A stretch of 64,000 nt of DNA, from positions 1,302,001 through 1,366,000 of the forward strand of contig JAGPNK010000012.1 in assembly GCA_020746835.1 (NCBI GenBank), written 5' to 3'. The notes below the pieces were generated by a model, which saw nothing but the letters and a program-made list of their open reading frames with translations, was not told where the DNA came from and searched no databases. Source of the stretch: Stachybotrys elegans (Eukaryota > Ascomycota > Sordariomycetes > Hypocreales > Stachybotryaceae). Below are positions 1-12,470 of this stretch, one piece after another; positions within the stretch are counted from its first letter, which is position 1; the number at the start of each line of letters is the position of its first letter. Both the position numbers and the translations under genes were made by a program.

Positions 1-1173
1 CATAACCGCAGTTGCTTTCATATTGCAATCATTTGCGCCCTTCCTCTCGAATATGATGCTGTGTCGCTGCTGTTTGATCAGTTTTGGGATGAAGACGGCG
101 ACTGGTATGGGCGCGCACCCGGAGATACGAACACGTATACGACTGGTCGTATTGGACGAAATGACGTTGTCCTGGCGCTTCTTCCCGGCATGGGCAAGGC
201 AGCAGCCGCTGGAGCAACCAGTAACATTCGTTTCAGCTACACTGGCTTGAAGATTGCGATGCTGGTTGGGATATGCGGGGGCATCCCCGCCATCAACGGA
301 GATGAGGTACTTTTGGGAGACGTCATCATCAGCAAGGCAGTTGTCCAGTATGACTTTGGCCGCCAATTTGTTGGCAAATTTGTCGCAAAGGACACTATTG
401 AAGAAAGCCTTGGAAGACCAACCAAAGACATCCGCGGCCTGGTCGCCAGCTTTGAAACAGAGCTCGGAAGGGAACGTCTTCAGCTTCAGGCTGCCAAATA
501 CCTCAAGGCCATTCAGGATGCAGCGGTGAGCAAACGGCGACGCAGCAAATACACCTGCCCAGATCCTTCAAGCGACAGACTTTTCGCTGCCGCGTATCGT
601 CATATGCATCGGAGACCGGCGATATGCGCAATCTGCGACGAAAGCGTCGAGCGCTACTGCGAGATAGCGGCCAAGGCAAGCTGTGCAGAGCTTGACTGCG
701 ACGAGAGCCAGCTCATCTCCAGAGACCGCCTCGAGGAGGCACGGGAGCCGGCAATTTTTGTCGGTCGCATTGCCTCTGGAGATACGGTGATGAAGTCGGG
801 CGAGCATCGAGACCGTGTAGCTGCAGAGCACGACGTGATAGCCTTTGAGATGGAAGGGGCCGGTGCATGGGACGAAGTTCCGTGTCTTATTGTAAAGGGA
901 GTCTGTGACTATGCCGACAGCCACAAAAACAAGGCGTGGCAGACGTACGCAGCAGCAACGGCGGCAGCCGTGATGCGGGCTATTCTGAATCGCTATCCTG
1001 TGGACGATGGGCCGGGCAATGCTGTGCCATCCAACCCAGACAGGCTCGACGGTGTTGAAGTGAGACAAGGCAACAGCAACCGCATCATTTCAAATAATAC
1101 ATTTGGAGCCGGCACGTACATCAGCCAGGGTGATAGCCAGGGACCTCCAGCATCGTGGAACGGCTGTTCATAA
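1..1173 (+). CDS. PNP/MTAN-type nucleosidase effector, 3' part
   Basis: The frame is open from base 1, so the start codon lies left of the window; the residues before the GTG at 61 read IICALPLEYDAV, the usual beginning of fungal PNP_UDP_1 domains. Diagnostic segments are LVGICGGIP, the ribose-binding FEMEGAG, and VCDYADSHKN with the predicted catalytic Asp. Such domains occur as N-terminal effectors of fungal NLRs; relatives in bacterial defence systems such as Detocs are ATP nucleosidases, so depletion of a nucleotide is a reasonable but unproven role. The protein ends without a NACHT domain. Its tail carries a motif (N-T-F-x3-T-x-I-x-QGD) that recurs at the N-terminus of the NLR on the minus strand 8 kb downstream. 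A downstream exon cannot be excluded, but no NACHT coding sequence follows. Domain call confident; completeness and substrate are not. Confidence 0.85.
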   Translation, partial: HNRSCFHIAIICALPLEYDAVSLLFDQFWDEDGDWYGRAPGDTNTYTTGRIGRNDVVLALLPGMGKAAAAGATSNIRFSYTGLKIAMLVGICGGIPAINGDEVLLGDVIISKAVVQYDFGRQFVGKFVAKDTIEESLGRPTKDIRGLVASFETELGRERLQLQAAKYLKAIQDAAVSKRRRSKYTCPDPSSDRLFAAAYRHMHRRPAICAICDESVERYCEIAAKASCAELDCDESQLISRDRLEEAREPAIFVGRIASGDTVMKSGEHRDRVAAEHDVIAFEMEGAGAWDEVPCLIVKGVCDYADSHKNKAWQTYAAATAAAVMRAILNRYPVDDGPGNAVPSNPDRLDGVEVRQGNSNRIISNNTFGAGTYISQGDSQGPPASWNGCS

Positions 1174-1476
1174 GTGTAACTGTGAAGATCGCAATTGGGC
1201 ACATTTCACTCTATATTATACAGTGCAGAGTCTTTTAGTTAATACCAGCACACATTTTCCTGTTGGTGAAGCACTTGGCATATTATCTGCAATCGTCTTG
1301 GCTGGACAATTTGCTGCGTGGGGATGATCCATAAGCCCAGGACCTCGTTTGGGCCGCGTATCAGCCGCGGGGAATTCTGCTCATCAGACGCGGGGTAGGC
1401 TCCCGGTTCTGTCACTACGCTGAGCTATGCGCGGACAGACAACACGCAAGAGTGGTTCTCGCTTCACTGAGCGAAA
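1174..1476. other. Intergenic, 303 bp
   Basis: Spacer between the nucleosidase gene and the ubiquitin-like-domain gene. At 1365-1440 there is a GC-rich stretch with weak resemblance to tRNA A and B boxes but no cloverleaf could be drawn. No gene is supported here; it presumably holds the promoter of the next gene. Confidence 0.5.
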
Positions 1477-4400
1477 ATGAACGACGGCGAATCTCACTTA
1501 GTTGGGGACGACCTTGGATCCAAGCCCCTGCCCATCACAAACGCTGCCGACAATGATGCAAACCGCTCGAATGACCTTGCTCTTGGCAACAACCTAGACA
1601 AGGAGATGCTGAAGTTCAAAGATGCCGTGGGACGGAAATTCACGTTTCCCTTCAACATGGTCAATACTTGGCAGGTAAGTGGGAGTCTTGGTGCAATACT
1701 TAACTCGACTGACGAGTTTGGCAGGGAATGGAAGAAGTCATCAAGCAAGCGTTTCTACAGGTTGACGTCCTCGGCCCTCACGTCCAGAATGGGCACTATG
1801 ATATCATCGGTCCCAACGGAGACATTATCCTTCCCTCCATATGGGAACGGGTTGTCGAACCGGGATGGACCGTGACCATGGCAATGTGGCCGATGCCCAA
1901 ACCCCCTCTTGGGCCCCTTCCCCCTCGGTCGAAGCCTGCTCCTAGGCCGCGCGCTCCTGTGCCCGACCAGGTCAATGTCCCGGCCGTAAACCATACCAGC
2001 AATCCCAATCTAAATAGCGCCGACCCGTCTCAGCGGCCTTCTGGCTCTCCGTTTGCTTGGCTACCAACTCGAGAGGCATCAAAGACTACAAGCGGCGGTT
2101 TTTTGGGTTGGATAAAAAACCCAGGACGTAATAGATCAGGGGCAGGATCGCAGACCGACAGTGCAAGCTCTAGCTTGGCAGAGGATCTCGAGGCGCTAGC
2201 TTTAGAGAGGGAGCTGATAGTAGTATCAAAGCTGTCGAGAAGCTCTGATGTGAAGCCTCGAGCGGGAAAGGTTGAGCGATTGCCGGTTGTCGAAAGGTTG
2301 GAGTTTAGCTCTATACGCTTGCCATTTGATGCATTAGCGACTTTGGGTCATGCCACAGCCGAACTACTGAAACCGTCTGGCAGCGAAGCACTCAAAAACA
2401 TGGCCTGGTTGTAAGTGCTCAATGTGCAGCTGGTTGCGTTGATGCTGAAGTGGCTTAGGCATGTGACGAGAAGTGTCATGAACTATAATGAATTTCGAGT
2501 AAGTGATGGACCCGATACGAAGGCAGGCACTGACAAAATCCAGGACATTGCCATTTCACAATTTTCGAAAAGCCCTCAAGCTCAAAAAACACTCGTTTCC
2601 CTGCTGGCAACGGTCGAGTCTCGAAGGCTAGGCAACTGGTGTATAAAACCAGGGACGGTTTTACGCTGCGACTCAAGCGCCGCAAAGACACCAGATGTAT
2701 CGGCAGTCTTTATTTCTGTTCCCACCATGCATCCCGACTCGATATACAAGACTCCTGCAGATAAGCAAGGCACCTGCCATGGCCGCAAATTGTTCGAGGC
2801 CTTTACCAGCACTTCAGTTCCTTACCATGACAAACACCAGCACTTTCGACAGAATGAGGGGGCCAGGTCGAACCAAGTTCTTTGGGTGCGCCAAACATGG
2901 ATACTGATTGCCGGGTCCGGTGAGTGTTTCGTTCGCTAGGGGAGTGCCAGGCTGACAGATGCAGAGCTCTTCACCTACAGTTGCTTCCCCAGACATGTTC
3001 TGGAAAATGACAGGATTTATATAAAAGACGAACCTGACGTTAGCGGCGCCGACGAGAGGCTTCAACTGATTGATGAATCCCGCAGACTGTATCATGTTAA
3101 AGCTAGCAGATGCAGCACTTTTTATGCAAGTAAGACGGCTCCTATGAGCAGACCAGCTGCTAAAGTATGTGCTCTCAGGAATTACAAATAGCAGCTAGAG
3201 ACGAGCTGCTCCGTTGTGGTACTCTAGATTTCGACGACGAGGAGGACAAGGAAGTTTTTCTTCGTTTCGAGCTCCAGACGGGTCTCAAGATAACCGCTGC
3301 CGACTGGCCAGGCCTCTTGAGGAAGGGCGGTTTGCCAGTCATCAAGATGATACTGGCCTGGAGTTATGAAGCAAGTGACGCTGGCGCGCAGAGCGATACG
3401 GATGACGACCAGCGGACATCCTCCTCTGTAGGATCCGATAGAGGCAATCCACACCACACGCACCCTACGGCTCGTTCAAAAGGATCACGTTCCGTCTCTC
3501 CAAAAGCTATCCAAGGTTTCATGGTGGGGTCACAGAATCAGCTAAATCGAGGTAAGGACTCGTCTGTGACGAGGCGGGCGGTCAGTTGATAAGAGACAAT
3601 AGCCCAGCCTTCCGAAATCCCAAGACTGCATACCAACATGGCCCCTTTTCTACACTGGATGAATCCTCCTGCCGGGTCAGTCGACATGACTGCAAGATTC
3701 GAAGACCGCATTGCTCATACCGAAGCGGGCCTGGGCCAAACTCAAGAACAGCACGATGATGATGCCCTCGACGCATTCCATCAGGCCTTCAACATCGACG
3801 TGTATAAAGACATGGCCGAAATCGACGTGTATGACTTGGAAGCAAGGCGAAACAATTTTAGTCGGGTTTCCATCTCCGACAACCGCATCAGCACTTTCGC
3901 ATTGGAGTATATCGATCTATGCAGCCAGATACTCCAGGCATTTGTACCCAGAGGATGTAGGGCCTCTCTGGCACTCAAATATCTCGGAGGTCTCGCTACG
4001 ACTATGGATGTAAGGACCATAATCTGCCATTCGTTCTCAACTAAGCTCGCGTAGGTCCTTCAGAGAGACGCGTTCCTCAAAGGCTCGCAGAATGCATCAG
4101 CAGATAAGGCAAGGCAGCCTGGCTGGGTCGTCTCGCGCTCGAAGCTACAGCAACTGGGCGCCAAGTCCCTAGGCAGTAGAAGGAGATGCCGAAAGTGTGA
4201 GAAAGGTGCCGTGTACCATAGCATGGAAGCAGCGAGCGCACATCTTCACGCCGAACACGGAATGGGCTCCATGTTGGAAGAAAGCATCCAGGTGTTTCTC
4301 CTGCCAGTCTCTGCTGCCGTGGATGAGAGACTGAAGGAGGATTGCGTGGGGACGCTCAGGCAGTGTCGAGACCAAATGATCTCGGTCCTGAAAGAAGTGA

Positions 4401-5388
4401 AATCTATCCAGGATGGCTTGATTGATGCCGACGGCAACATCACAGACCCTGCGAAAGGTATTCCTTATTCTCTCCTGGACTCACTCAGAATGGCGACTGC
4501 TTTTGTATGCGCAGTTCCCCAGATCCTCGAAGAGAGCTACGATCATTACATGGAAAAGGTGATCAAGAGAAGACCCATATCGCTCGCACGCTCGAGAGCC
4601 AGGGCACAACAGAAGCTGCTGTCCCAAATGGGCTCCGCCATTGAAGCTGGAATTACGGAAGCACAGAAATTATTTGCTGCATCTGACGATACAGAAGACC
4701 AAGGCGATGCCAGAAGCCCCCCAGTTGATGTTGGCCTGCCATTTTTCACGATGCTCATTGTCTCTAACCTGATTATGATGCCGACGTACAATCACAAAAA
4801 GGCAGTATCCTTGTACGAGGCCTATGCGAAAGACTTGGTAAGCCCATTCTTGCAGTGGGAATTCAATGGCTAAATTCGCTGCAGTCGCGCCAGTACCTCC
4901 GTGATGTCAGTAGACGATGGACAAGGAACATAACGTCTGTCGTCCACGAGCTATCTCTCATCTCAGAGTTCAGTACGTGGCAGCAAGACGCGCTCTCGGC
5001 ACTTCGTCTGGTTCTGCACCCAGAAACGCGCTTCCCTGTGGATGAATTCGAGATTGAAGACGAGTTCCTGCTCTGGCAATCAAAGCAGCTAGAAAACGAG
5101 CAAGACAAGATTCGTGAACTATCTAAATGGTGCTCAGAATTGATACAAGAGATTGACACGATGACGGAACTGGCCGGCGAGGACCAGTCACGTAGCCTTG
5201 CTCTCTTGGTCCGCATAGCTATTGCCCTCTTGGTTCTCAGCTTGGCTGCGTCGTACATGAGCATAGCACAGGGCGACGGACATGCCCTGATCTGGCAAGC
5301 CGTGGCCCTCCTCGCGTCGAGTACCGGCGTATTCTGCTTCGGTGCTACCAACCAGAGGTTGTTGTTGGATTGGTTGAACTCAGCATGA
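1477..5388 (+). CDS. Ubiquitin-like-domain membrane protein with zinc-finger-like motif
   Basis: Nine-exon model: 1477-1674, 1725-2410, 2459-2498, 2544-2919, 2965-3129, 3192-3551, 3603-4009, 4055-4837, 4885-5388; all junctions keep frame and give 1172 aa. Residues ~45-112 match the fungal ubiquitin-like fold (ULD_2 type): LKFKDAVGRKF, then HYDIIGPNGDIILPSIWE and a WPMP end. A proline-rich, low-complexity stretch follows. A C-x2-C-x14-H-x4-H motif at about Cys789-His812 resembles a C2H2 zinc finger. The last ~65 residues hold two predicted membrane helices (about 1111-1129 and 1140-1157), so this is probably a tail-anchored membrane protein. Molecular function unknown. It lies between a nucleosidase effector and a convergent NLR (78 bp between stop codons), which suggests but does not prove a role in the same pathway. 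Exon 5 start could be 2959 or 2965. Confidence 0.75.
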
Positions 5389-5466
5389 ACTGAGAAGCAC
5401 ACGAAGAAAGCCATAGCAGGGAGTTCTTATCTTTCCATATGCAAGTGAATTTTAATAAAAATCCCG

Positions 5467-8400
5467 TCAAGCTTGAAAATCACTCCCCTCCGCCATTGTG
5501 ATGATCAGTGGTTGCGCCGATTCAAATCCGATGGCAATCGTTGTACCCCACACATCAGCCAGTTTCCGTTCATCGTCAGCCAAGAAAGTCCGGGGCCGAT
5601 ACCTTGGAGGCAACCATAACAAATTGTTTCGATTCCAGGTGATCCACTTCCCATCTCGACTGAGCTCGTAACCAATGACCGATCCTCCCTCGGGGGATAC
5701 ATCCAGTGCAAAAGATCCGACTTCTGTCCGGAGACAGCTAGTATCAGGCACGATTTTCCTTATTACCGTACCGATATCAAATGTTTGCAGACACACACCA
5801 GTTCTAGTGTCCCATCTCTTGACTGTGTGGTCTTTTGAAGCCGAAAAGAGATGGGTTCCAGCTTGCGAAAAGGCGACCGCAGTAATTTCACGATGCCCTT
5901 GCAACGTCATGACACATTTAGTTAGGTCAGAACCCCATATGTTGATCGTGTTGAACAGTGAGGCGCAAGCAAATCCAAGGCCATCGGGGGAGAAAGCCAG
6001 TCCTTTGTGCGGCCATGTGCATGTTTCGTATGTTGACATAGCTAGGCCTTTGAACCAAAGGACAACTGGTCGATCCTGGTATGACAACACGACACGCGCG
6101 GCATCGTGGGAAACGGCAATGCCCTGCACAGAGTCCGGCACCTCTGACACCATTTCTGTGCACTGGCCAGTGTACAGATCCCATTTCTTGACTGTGTTTC
6201 CGGATGAGGAAACAATGCATTTGTTGTCCCCTGAAAATGCCACGGCCGAGACAACCGCAATATGGCCTTTTAGTGTATGAAGACAGAAGCTGTCCGCCAC
6301 GTCCCAAACCTTGACTTGCGTGCTTGATGATGAAGCGAGGTATTTATTGTCACTGGAAAGGGTGGTTGAGTCAATGCCCCGGTGGTTGCCAGTTGTAAGG
6401 CTGTTGGAAAAGTTGACCGATACAGCCATTTGTTTGTTAGTCTGACGATGGCTCTTTGCTTCGGTATCCCATATCTTGATGGTTTTGTCTCCTGATCCGG
6501 ATGCGACAAGCCGACCGTCCGACGAATATGCAACTGACGTGAGGTAGTCGCTATGACCGCGAAACACGTGTAGACATTTGCTGCTGCTGGAACTCCAAAT
6601 TCTGGCAGTTGCATTATCCGATGCCGTGACAAGGTATTTGCCGTCCATTGAGAAGCTGACGCAGTTCAAGGCCTCCACCCCCTGGGATAGCTTGATGACT
6701 TGCAGGCATACCCCAATCGCCGGGTCCCAGAGATTGACTCTTGCGTCTCTGGATGCTGAAGCTAGATATATCCCATCGTTGGAGAAGGCAACTGATGTTA
6801 CTTTGGAATCGTGTTTCCGCATAATTTGTAGACACTCGCCAGTGGCAGCATCCCAAGTGCGTACCGTCTTGTCGTCGGAACCTGATGCGAGATATTGGTC
6901 ATCGGGGGAAAAGGCTACCGAGTTGACTGATTGTTTGTGGCCTTTAAAATCGACGAGACGTTCGCCAACGCTGACATGCCAGATCCTGACCATATTGTGA
7001 AAGGAGGCCGATGCAATGTAAATATCATCATGGGAGAAGGCAATCGAATTTAACCCACCGATATCATTCCTGAGAGTCTGCAGACATTTGCCTGTTATGG
7101 CATCCCAGACGCAGATTGTTCGGTCTACGGAGGCAGAAGCAATGTACTTGTCGTTGTGTGAAAACACGGCGCAAGTAACAATGTAATTGTGAACTCGAAG
7201 TGTCAGGGTACACTTGCTGCTGACAGCGTCCCAAACTTTGACAGTATAATCTTCCGAGGCCGATACAAGATATCTACCGTCAGTGGAGAATGCAACCGAT
7301 CTCACCGAGCCGGTGTGGCCTTCCAATGTTTGAAGGCACTCTCCCCAATCCTCATCCACCACTGGTAGGCCAGAGAGCCACTTGGAGACGTCCTCTTCAA
7401 ATGACATTCGTATTATGCTTCGCTCGGGCGAGAATATCAATGCCGACGAATACAACTGGAGCGGAGTGGTGTCAATCATGGACTGGTAGTTGAGAATAAA
7501 CCGCCTCGCGTCTCGAAGGAATGCCGTCACCTCGTTACTCGATTGTGGCTATTGTGCATTAGTATTCCACTACAACCACAAGGAATGTCGCCCTACATCG
7601 GCAAGTGGATAGAGAGTGTTGATGGCCCCAATGCTATCGGATATTCTCCCAATCAGGCTGAGAGCTTCTAGCCAGTGGAGGAAATGGCGCTTGAGAAACC
7701 GATGTACTGTCTGTCCATCGGCGATGCGAGACTTGCTTCGTTCCAGATGATGTACCCAGAACAGACAGCAATACCTCACGTGTGCTGAGAATGAGGCATC
7801 GACAACGCTCGGGCTTATCTGTGTGCGTGTAATCCCGGGCATAGACAGATTGCAAATATTCTTTTTGAGGGTTGCAGTGAGGAGACCTAGACAGCGGCGG
7901 GCAAGAACCATATGGGATTGTTGCTCGTCCACCCAAAACACATTTACTCTGTTCGTGGGCTCTACAAGGAAGTCGTAGAAAGAGAGATGGAGCAGTTGAA
8001 CCGGAGAGTCCGAATTCATATCAGATGGCACCCTCAATACAGAATGAAGAGGGTCCAGCGTGTCCTGCACATCTGCCGGATCCATCCCAAGTAAGACAGC
8101 CAGAGACTTAATGGGCAGAGGGTCTGCGAGTATGATTAGAGACCCCACAACTTTCCGGAAGTTGTCAAGAACTTCCTGCTTCTCTGGCTCTGCCAGGTCC
8201 ACGAGCAACTGATCCAAAACAGGCTGATAAGCTCCGTCCAGCTTTGACGTCAACACCTCGGTGGGATACTGGAGAATCTTGCCGAGCTGCTTTTTCGGAT
8301 TCCCGTGCCGTCGGTCTGCTATAAATCGACACACGGTTGCGGCGTAGATGAAGAGTGGAACAGAGGCTCGGACCAGTCTTTGGATTGTGCTGTTCCCTGG

Positions 8401-9321
8401 CCAGTCGATGGGTAATCTCTGATCCCCAGCCGCCGTCCTGTTGTACTCTTGTCTTATCTGATCAATCTGATGGTTTACAAAGACTTGTATGTCGTGTTCA
8501 ATTACAATCTCTGAGATGGTTTGGAGCATGACCTCTTCATATTTGCCATGTATGCTCTTGAATCCCAACCGAATGGGCAGCTCGGGCCGACTGGTGATGA
8601 ATATCCGTACTTGATTCCACCCCAATGATTTGGTCCGCGATAGAATGTGGATGATGAGTTTAATATCCTCATCTGGGTGGCACTCGTCCAAAGCATCAAT
8701 TACGACGGCGACCCTAGGCGCATTCGCGTGACTAAACACTTTGCCCAGCGGATTCAAGACAAGCTTCTCATACTGCTCGCTCAAAGCCTTGCCCGGCAGC
8801 GCCGGGTCGACTCGCAGGGCATCTCTGATGTGAGGCCCTATAGCCTGCTCTTTCGATGCAAGTTGAGAGGCAATCGTCGTGAAGAGTAGTCCGGCATGTC
8901 CTCGGTCAGACTCGCCCCTCTTGAAAAAGAAGCTGGCACTGAGCAATCCTTCCCTACCCCATGAGGCAACCGTCCGAGCTATGGTGGATTTCCCTGTACC
9001 TGCCATCCCGCTCAGCCAGTAGATGCACTCTCCATGAGGAGACTTGATCCATTGTCGAATGTGCCGCAGAAGATCGGTTCTGGTGTCGGGCAGGCATTTG
9101 GCGTTGTGCTCTTCGGCGTGGGAATCAAACCCCGCACTTCGTGCCACCGGGAGAAGCTCAGCAAAATAATTGTGGTTGACATCGCCTTGCGTGATGTGAG
9201 TGGGCCCATTGAAGGTATTCGAGTTGATGGCACGCATCTTGAAACAAATATGGCAAGGGCTGTCTGTTTTATCGTAGGTGGCATTGTCATAGTATGGAGG
9301 CTCTGGAGATGCCGGCCTCAA
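5467..9321 (-). CDS. NACHT-WD40 NOD-like receptor (NLR/STAND)
   Basis: Two exons on the minus strand, 9321-7597 and 7548-5467, joined across a 48-bp intron (GTAGGG donor, TACTAATG branch point, ATAG acceptor), give 1268 aa. The NACHT NTPase has Walker A SGMAGTGKST near residue 104-113 and Walker B RVAVVIDALDEC near 203-214. After the junction comes the linker typical of fungal NACHT-WD40 proteins (FLRDARRFILNYQ, LQLYSSALIFSP), then about 12 WD40 repeats from ~residue 650. The repeats are diverged from one another, unlike the near-identical repeats of HNWD incompatibility genes, so recent repeat shuffling is not evident. The N-terminus has no large effector domain, only a short Asn/Gly-rich motif (residues ~32-47) matching the tail of the nucleosidase at the window's left edge. 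Expected role: cytosolic self/non-self sensor oligomerising on ligand binding. The start may be M1 or M29. Confidence 0.93.
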
Positions 9322-10872
9322 TGATCAGTCAGGCCTCAGGTCGGTCATCGATTGACGTCCAGCCGTAATCATGGCTGTCGAATCCCTGTAGATTATCTTA
9401 TGGACATCAACCCCCACTATGCCTTATTGGTTCCGAAGCGGTTCGGGTCCGACTGCTTTAGGGTAGGCTGATCAACCGAAGGAAGTGAAGGGATCAGTGC
9501 TTTAGTAACTCTTTCCGATAAATCCTCAGTGACCGTGATGTACTAAGTATCTTCGCGAACACAACGGCCATGAGCTGTGTGCATTCCTGGGGGGTGTCGA
9601 TATTCCAAGGCAGTGGGCTGGTTTACATCTTCCTGCCCATCTCGGTCGTATTCAGCAGCGACACGTCAACAACAAGGACTTCACCGGCTTGGCTACAGTC
9701 CGTCAAAAGACATTGAAGACATCTTGCCCTTGCCTACCCTGTCATTCCGAAATTTCGCCCGACACACTGGACCTTGTATTGCTTCAATTGCCTATTGATG
9801 CTGACATTGCTACTCCAACTAAAGTGTGCAGGAATCGATTCCCCGTAGTCTGTTCATGTAACAGGGCAGCAGCTTTCTGCAAGTTGTGAAGTCTTCAACC
9901 CAAAATTACTAATTAGATTCGCGGAAATTGCTACGACCTTCATGGAGGATTTATTCCATAAGAACCCTGCCGCTCTGTGGTCCTTCGGCACGCCATTCTT
10001 GCTTCACCATCATCCGAACCCCCGTTAACGACCGTCTTGTGATACATCTCTCGCATGCGAAATTTAATGGCTTAGTAGAGTCATTATCAACACCCTAGCC
10101 ATGATATATGCTGGGCAGAAGCTTGATCAGGATCCATAAGTCCACGGATTGTGTCCGTCAAGAAAGCTAGAAGCCTTGGAATACTCGAAAGATGCTTTTC
10201 TCTTCAAGGAGAAAGTCTCACCATAACGTTGTTTATTCAGGCCAGATACCCAAGCATACATACAAAACCTCGCCGCGGCTAAAACCATGTCGTATGATCC
10301 ACAGGAAGCTTACAGGCATAGCGTTGCTGGAACGTGACAAAAGAATACCAAGCATTTGGGGGTAAAAGTGCCGCCAAGGAAGCCACCAAGCTGCGACTCG
10401 TCCTACCCAGCAAATCACCTCAGGTTATAAGTTTGTCTCTGGCATGCAGGATAAGACATTAAGGACCAAAGACTTCGATGAGCGAGGAAGAAAAGAAGGC
10501 AGTTTGAGACCAACAGGTCCAATGACTCCAGTCAGTGGATGGGTGTTTTCCAACCGATAAGACAAATGGGATTGATTGCGAATAAGATTGGGTCAGGTTC
10601 TTTTGGTCATGTTGCTTCACGGAGCAGCGGTTCCTGTTAGTTTCAGCACTTCTGGACCGCCGTCTGGCGAATTCATGTCCGTTGATCCCTTTGGTGGACA
10701 TAGGCCAGACACGGACGTTACATACGCAAGCAAGGATGGGTTTAGGCACTAACAATGCGACTTTGTTAGCATGGAGAGTGTGAACAGACTCAATTTGCTA
10801 TAGAAACAGTCGAGCTTCTGAAGAATATGACAGCATCATAATGCGTGGTATAGAGCATTTCTCGTTCAATGG
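9322..10872. other. Intergenic, no supported gene
   Basis: About 1.55 kb between the NLR start and the end of the SUKH gene. It holds only short open frames without recognisable domains or consistent splice signals. It must include the NLR promoter. Confidence 0.55.
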
Positions 10873-12470
10873 TCAAACACACTGTAGGTCATCCCATCCA
10901 TCCTCCACAGTTTCCCCCCGTTTCACCATTGATTCAACATTCTCAACTTCTGCAGCCACCCAATCGCGAAAGGTGTGCCAGACAGTCTCCACTCCACCGA
11001 TCCAAGAAGCGTAGTGCCAATATGGATATTCGCCGTCTTTGAATGCATCTCCAGAATATGAAGTGTGTCGCCAAACCTCCGGTGAGACCATCATATGCAT
11101 GAATCCGTCGCACTCGGTGGCTGGTGTAAGGAGAATAAGTTTGGAGCAAACATCATGGTCCGCATCAGGAAAACGAAACATGTACATATAACCGTCCTCG
11201 CCTGCGAGTTCCATGTCCCCAATGCCGGCAATGCCGCCGCTAAGAAAGTGCCAGCCTCCTTTGAATCTAGAAAGAGTCAGTAAGCTGTTTTCTCTGGCAG
11301 GGCCACTCACCCGTTGGCAACGCGGACCATGTCCTTGAAGTCGATTGGTAGTTCTCCAAACTTGACCTCGGCTTCCCTGATTTCTTCCTCTGTCGCAGGA
11401 GGATGCAGGATCTCTTCGGCACAGGTAAGCCCCTCTAGCTCATACCCTTTACGGTTGACTACCCAGGCGCCTCTGGCAAGTCTATCCAGCAATTCCCTCC
11501 AGCCAACCTTTTCCGGTGCCAACGACCATTGTCGGCCTTGTTGTGCACGTAACTGTAATGTTGCTGCGATTTCCTCGACCATGGCGGAAGCATCCTGTTC
11601 CTCGATGTAGAACGGATTCCCTTCCGTCTTTCTCTTGGCCAAAAGAGGCAATACATGATAAATTCCAGGCAGATACAGATATCGGTCGAGGTCGCCGCCA
11701 TTGCAATAGTTGAATCCGTCAAGTGTCAACCCCAAAGATAGCATGTCGGCGGCTGCTTCAAACTCTCCGAGTCTAATGCAAAGCTCCACCACCAACCTCC
11801 GGTACAGCAGATACGAGTGCCTTCTTCCATCCCGCTTAAACTGCCACTCCGTAATGGGAACTTGGGGTTGCGCATATAGCTTCTTTGCGGCAGCAAGGGA
11901 CTCTCGTAAGGCTTCTTCACCTGGGTACTGCCCCGGGGTCTTGTCCTTTGCTAGCAGTCGCGCACACATGGCGATCATGGGGCTATCGTCAGTCTCGCGC
12001 CACGTATGTGGATCGTCGGGCTCGGGCAAGTTGCAATGTTCCAGCATCCACCCCGTCCGGGTGCATTCGCGGTATTCATGCCACTGCGCCCGGGCAAGCC
12101 CTTGCCCCCGAGCAGACACTTCATCCCCAGTACGTATTGGCCTTCCGGGCACGGTGTACGTGGGGTGTGACACCCAGAAATTGGCGAGGGGTCGACCCCA
12201 GATTTGTAAACTGGCGTCGAGATCTGTGGTAGAAGTGAGGATAGCAGTGTAATGTTCATGTAGGACACATAGAAGTCCGTAGGCTTGTTCGATGTGGTTG
12301 GAAAGGAGAAGAAGCTGCACGAGGCGTTCGACCTGGAGCAAGCCCTCGGTGGGTTCTGCCGGCTCTAGGATTGAAGATAGCAGATCAGGGATATCGTACC
12401 GGACAAACGAGCCACAAGCAGGGGGTGTTGCTGCGTCAACATAGGAAAGCGAGGCCATTTGAGTGGACAA
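10873..12470 (-). CDS. Smi1/Knr4 (SUKH) family protein
   Basis: Two exons, 12470-11311 and 11266-10873, separated by a 44-bp intron with GTGAGT donor and CTAG acceptor; the spliced product is 517 aa. The C-terminal third is a SUKH/Smi1-Knr4 domain: EEEIREAEVKFGELPIDFK, then VRVANG joined at the splice site to FKGGWHFLSGG. The N-terminal ~350 residues are mostly helical, with tetratricopeptide-like spacing, as in other fungal SUKH proteins. In yeast Knr4/Smi1 links cell-wall synthesis to the Slt2 pathway; in bacteria SUKH proteins are immunity proteins. Here only a scaffold or regulatory role can be inferred. No signal peptide or membrane segment. Confidence 0.8.

Noticed and set aside
1365..1440. 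tRNA-like sequence with A/B-box-like elements
   Set aside because: Arms cannot be paired into a cloverleaf on either strand and the T-loop consensus is broken.
1..9321. A single PNP-NACHT-WD40 gene
   Set aside because: The PNP gene is on the plus strand and the NACHT-WD40 gene on the minus strand, and no NACHT coding sequence follows the PNP frame.
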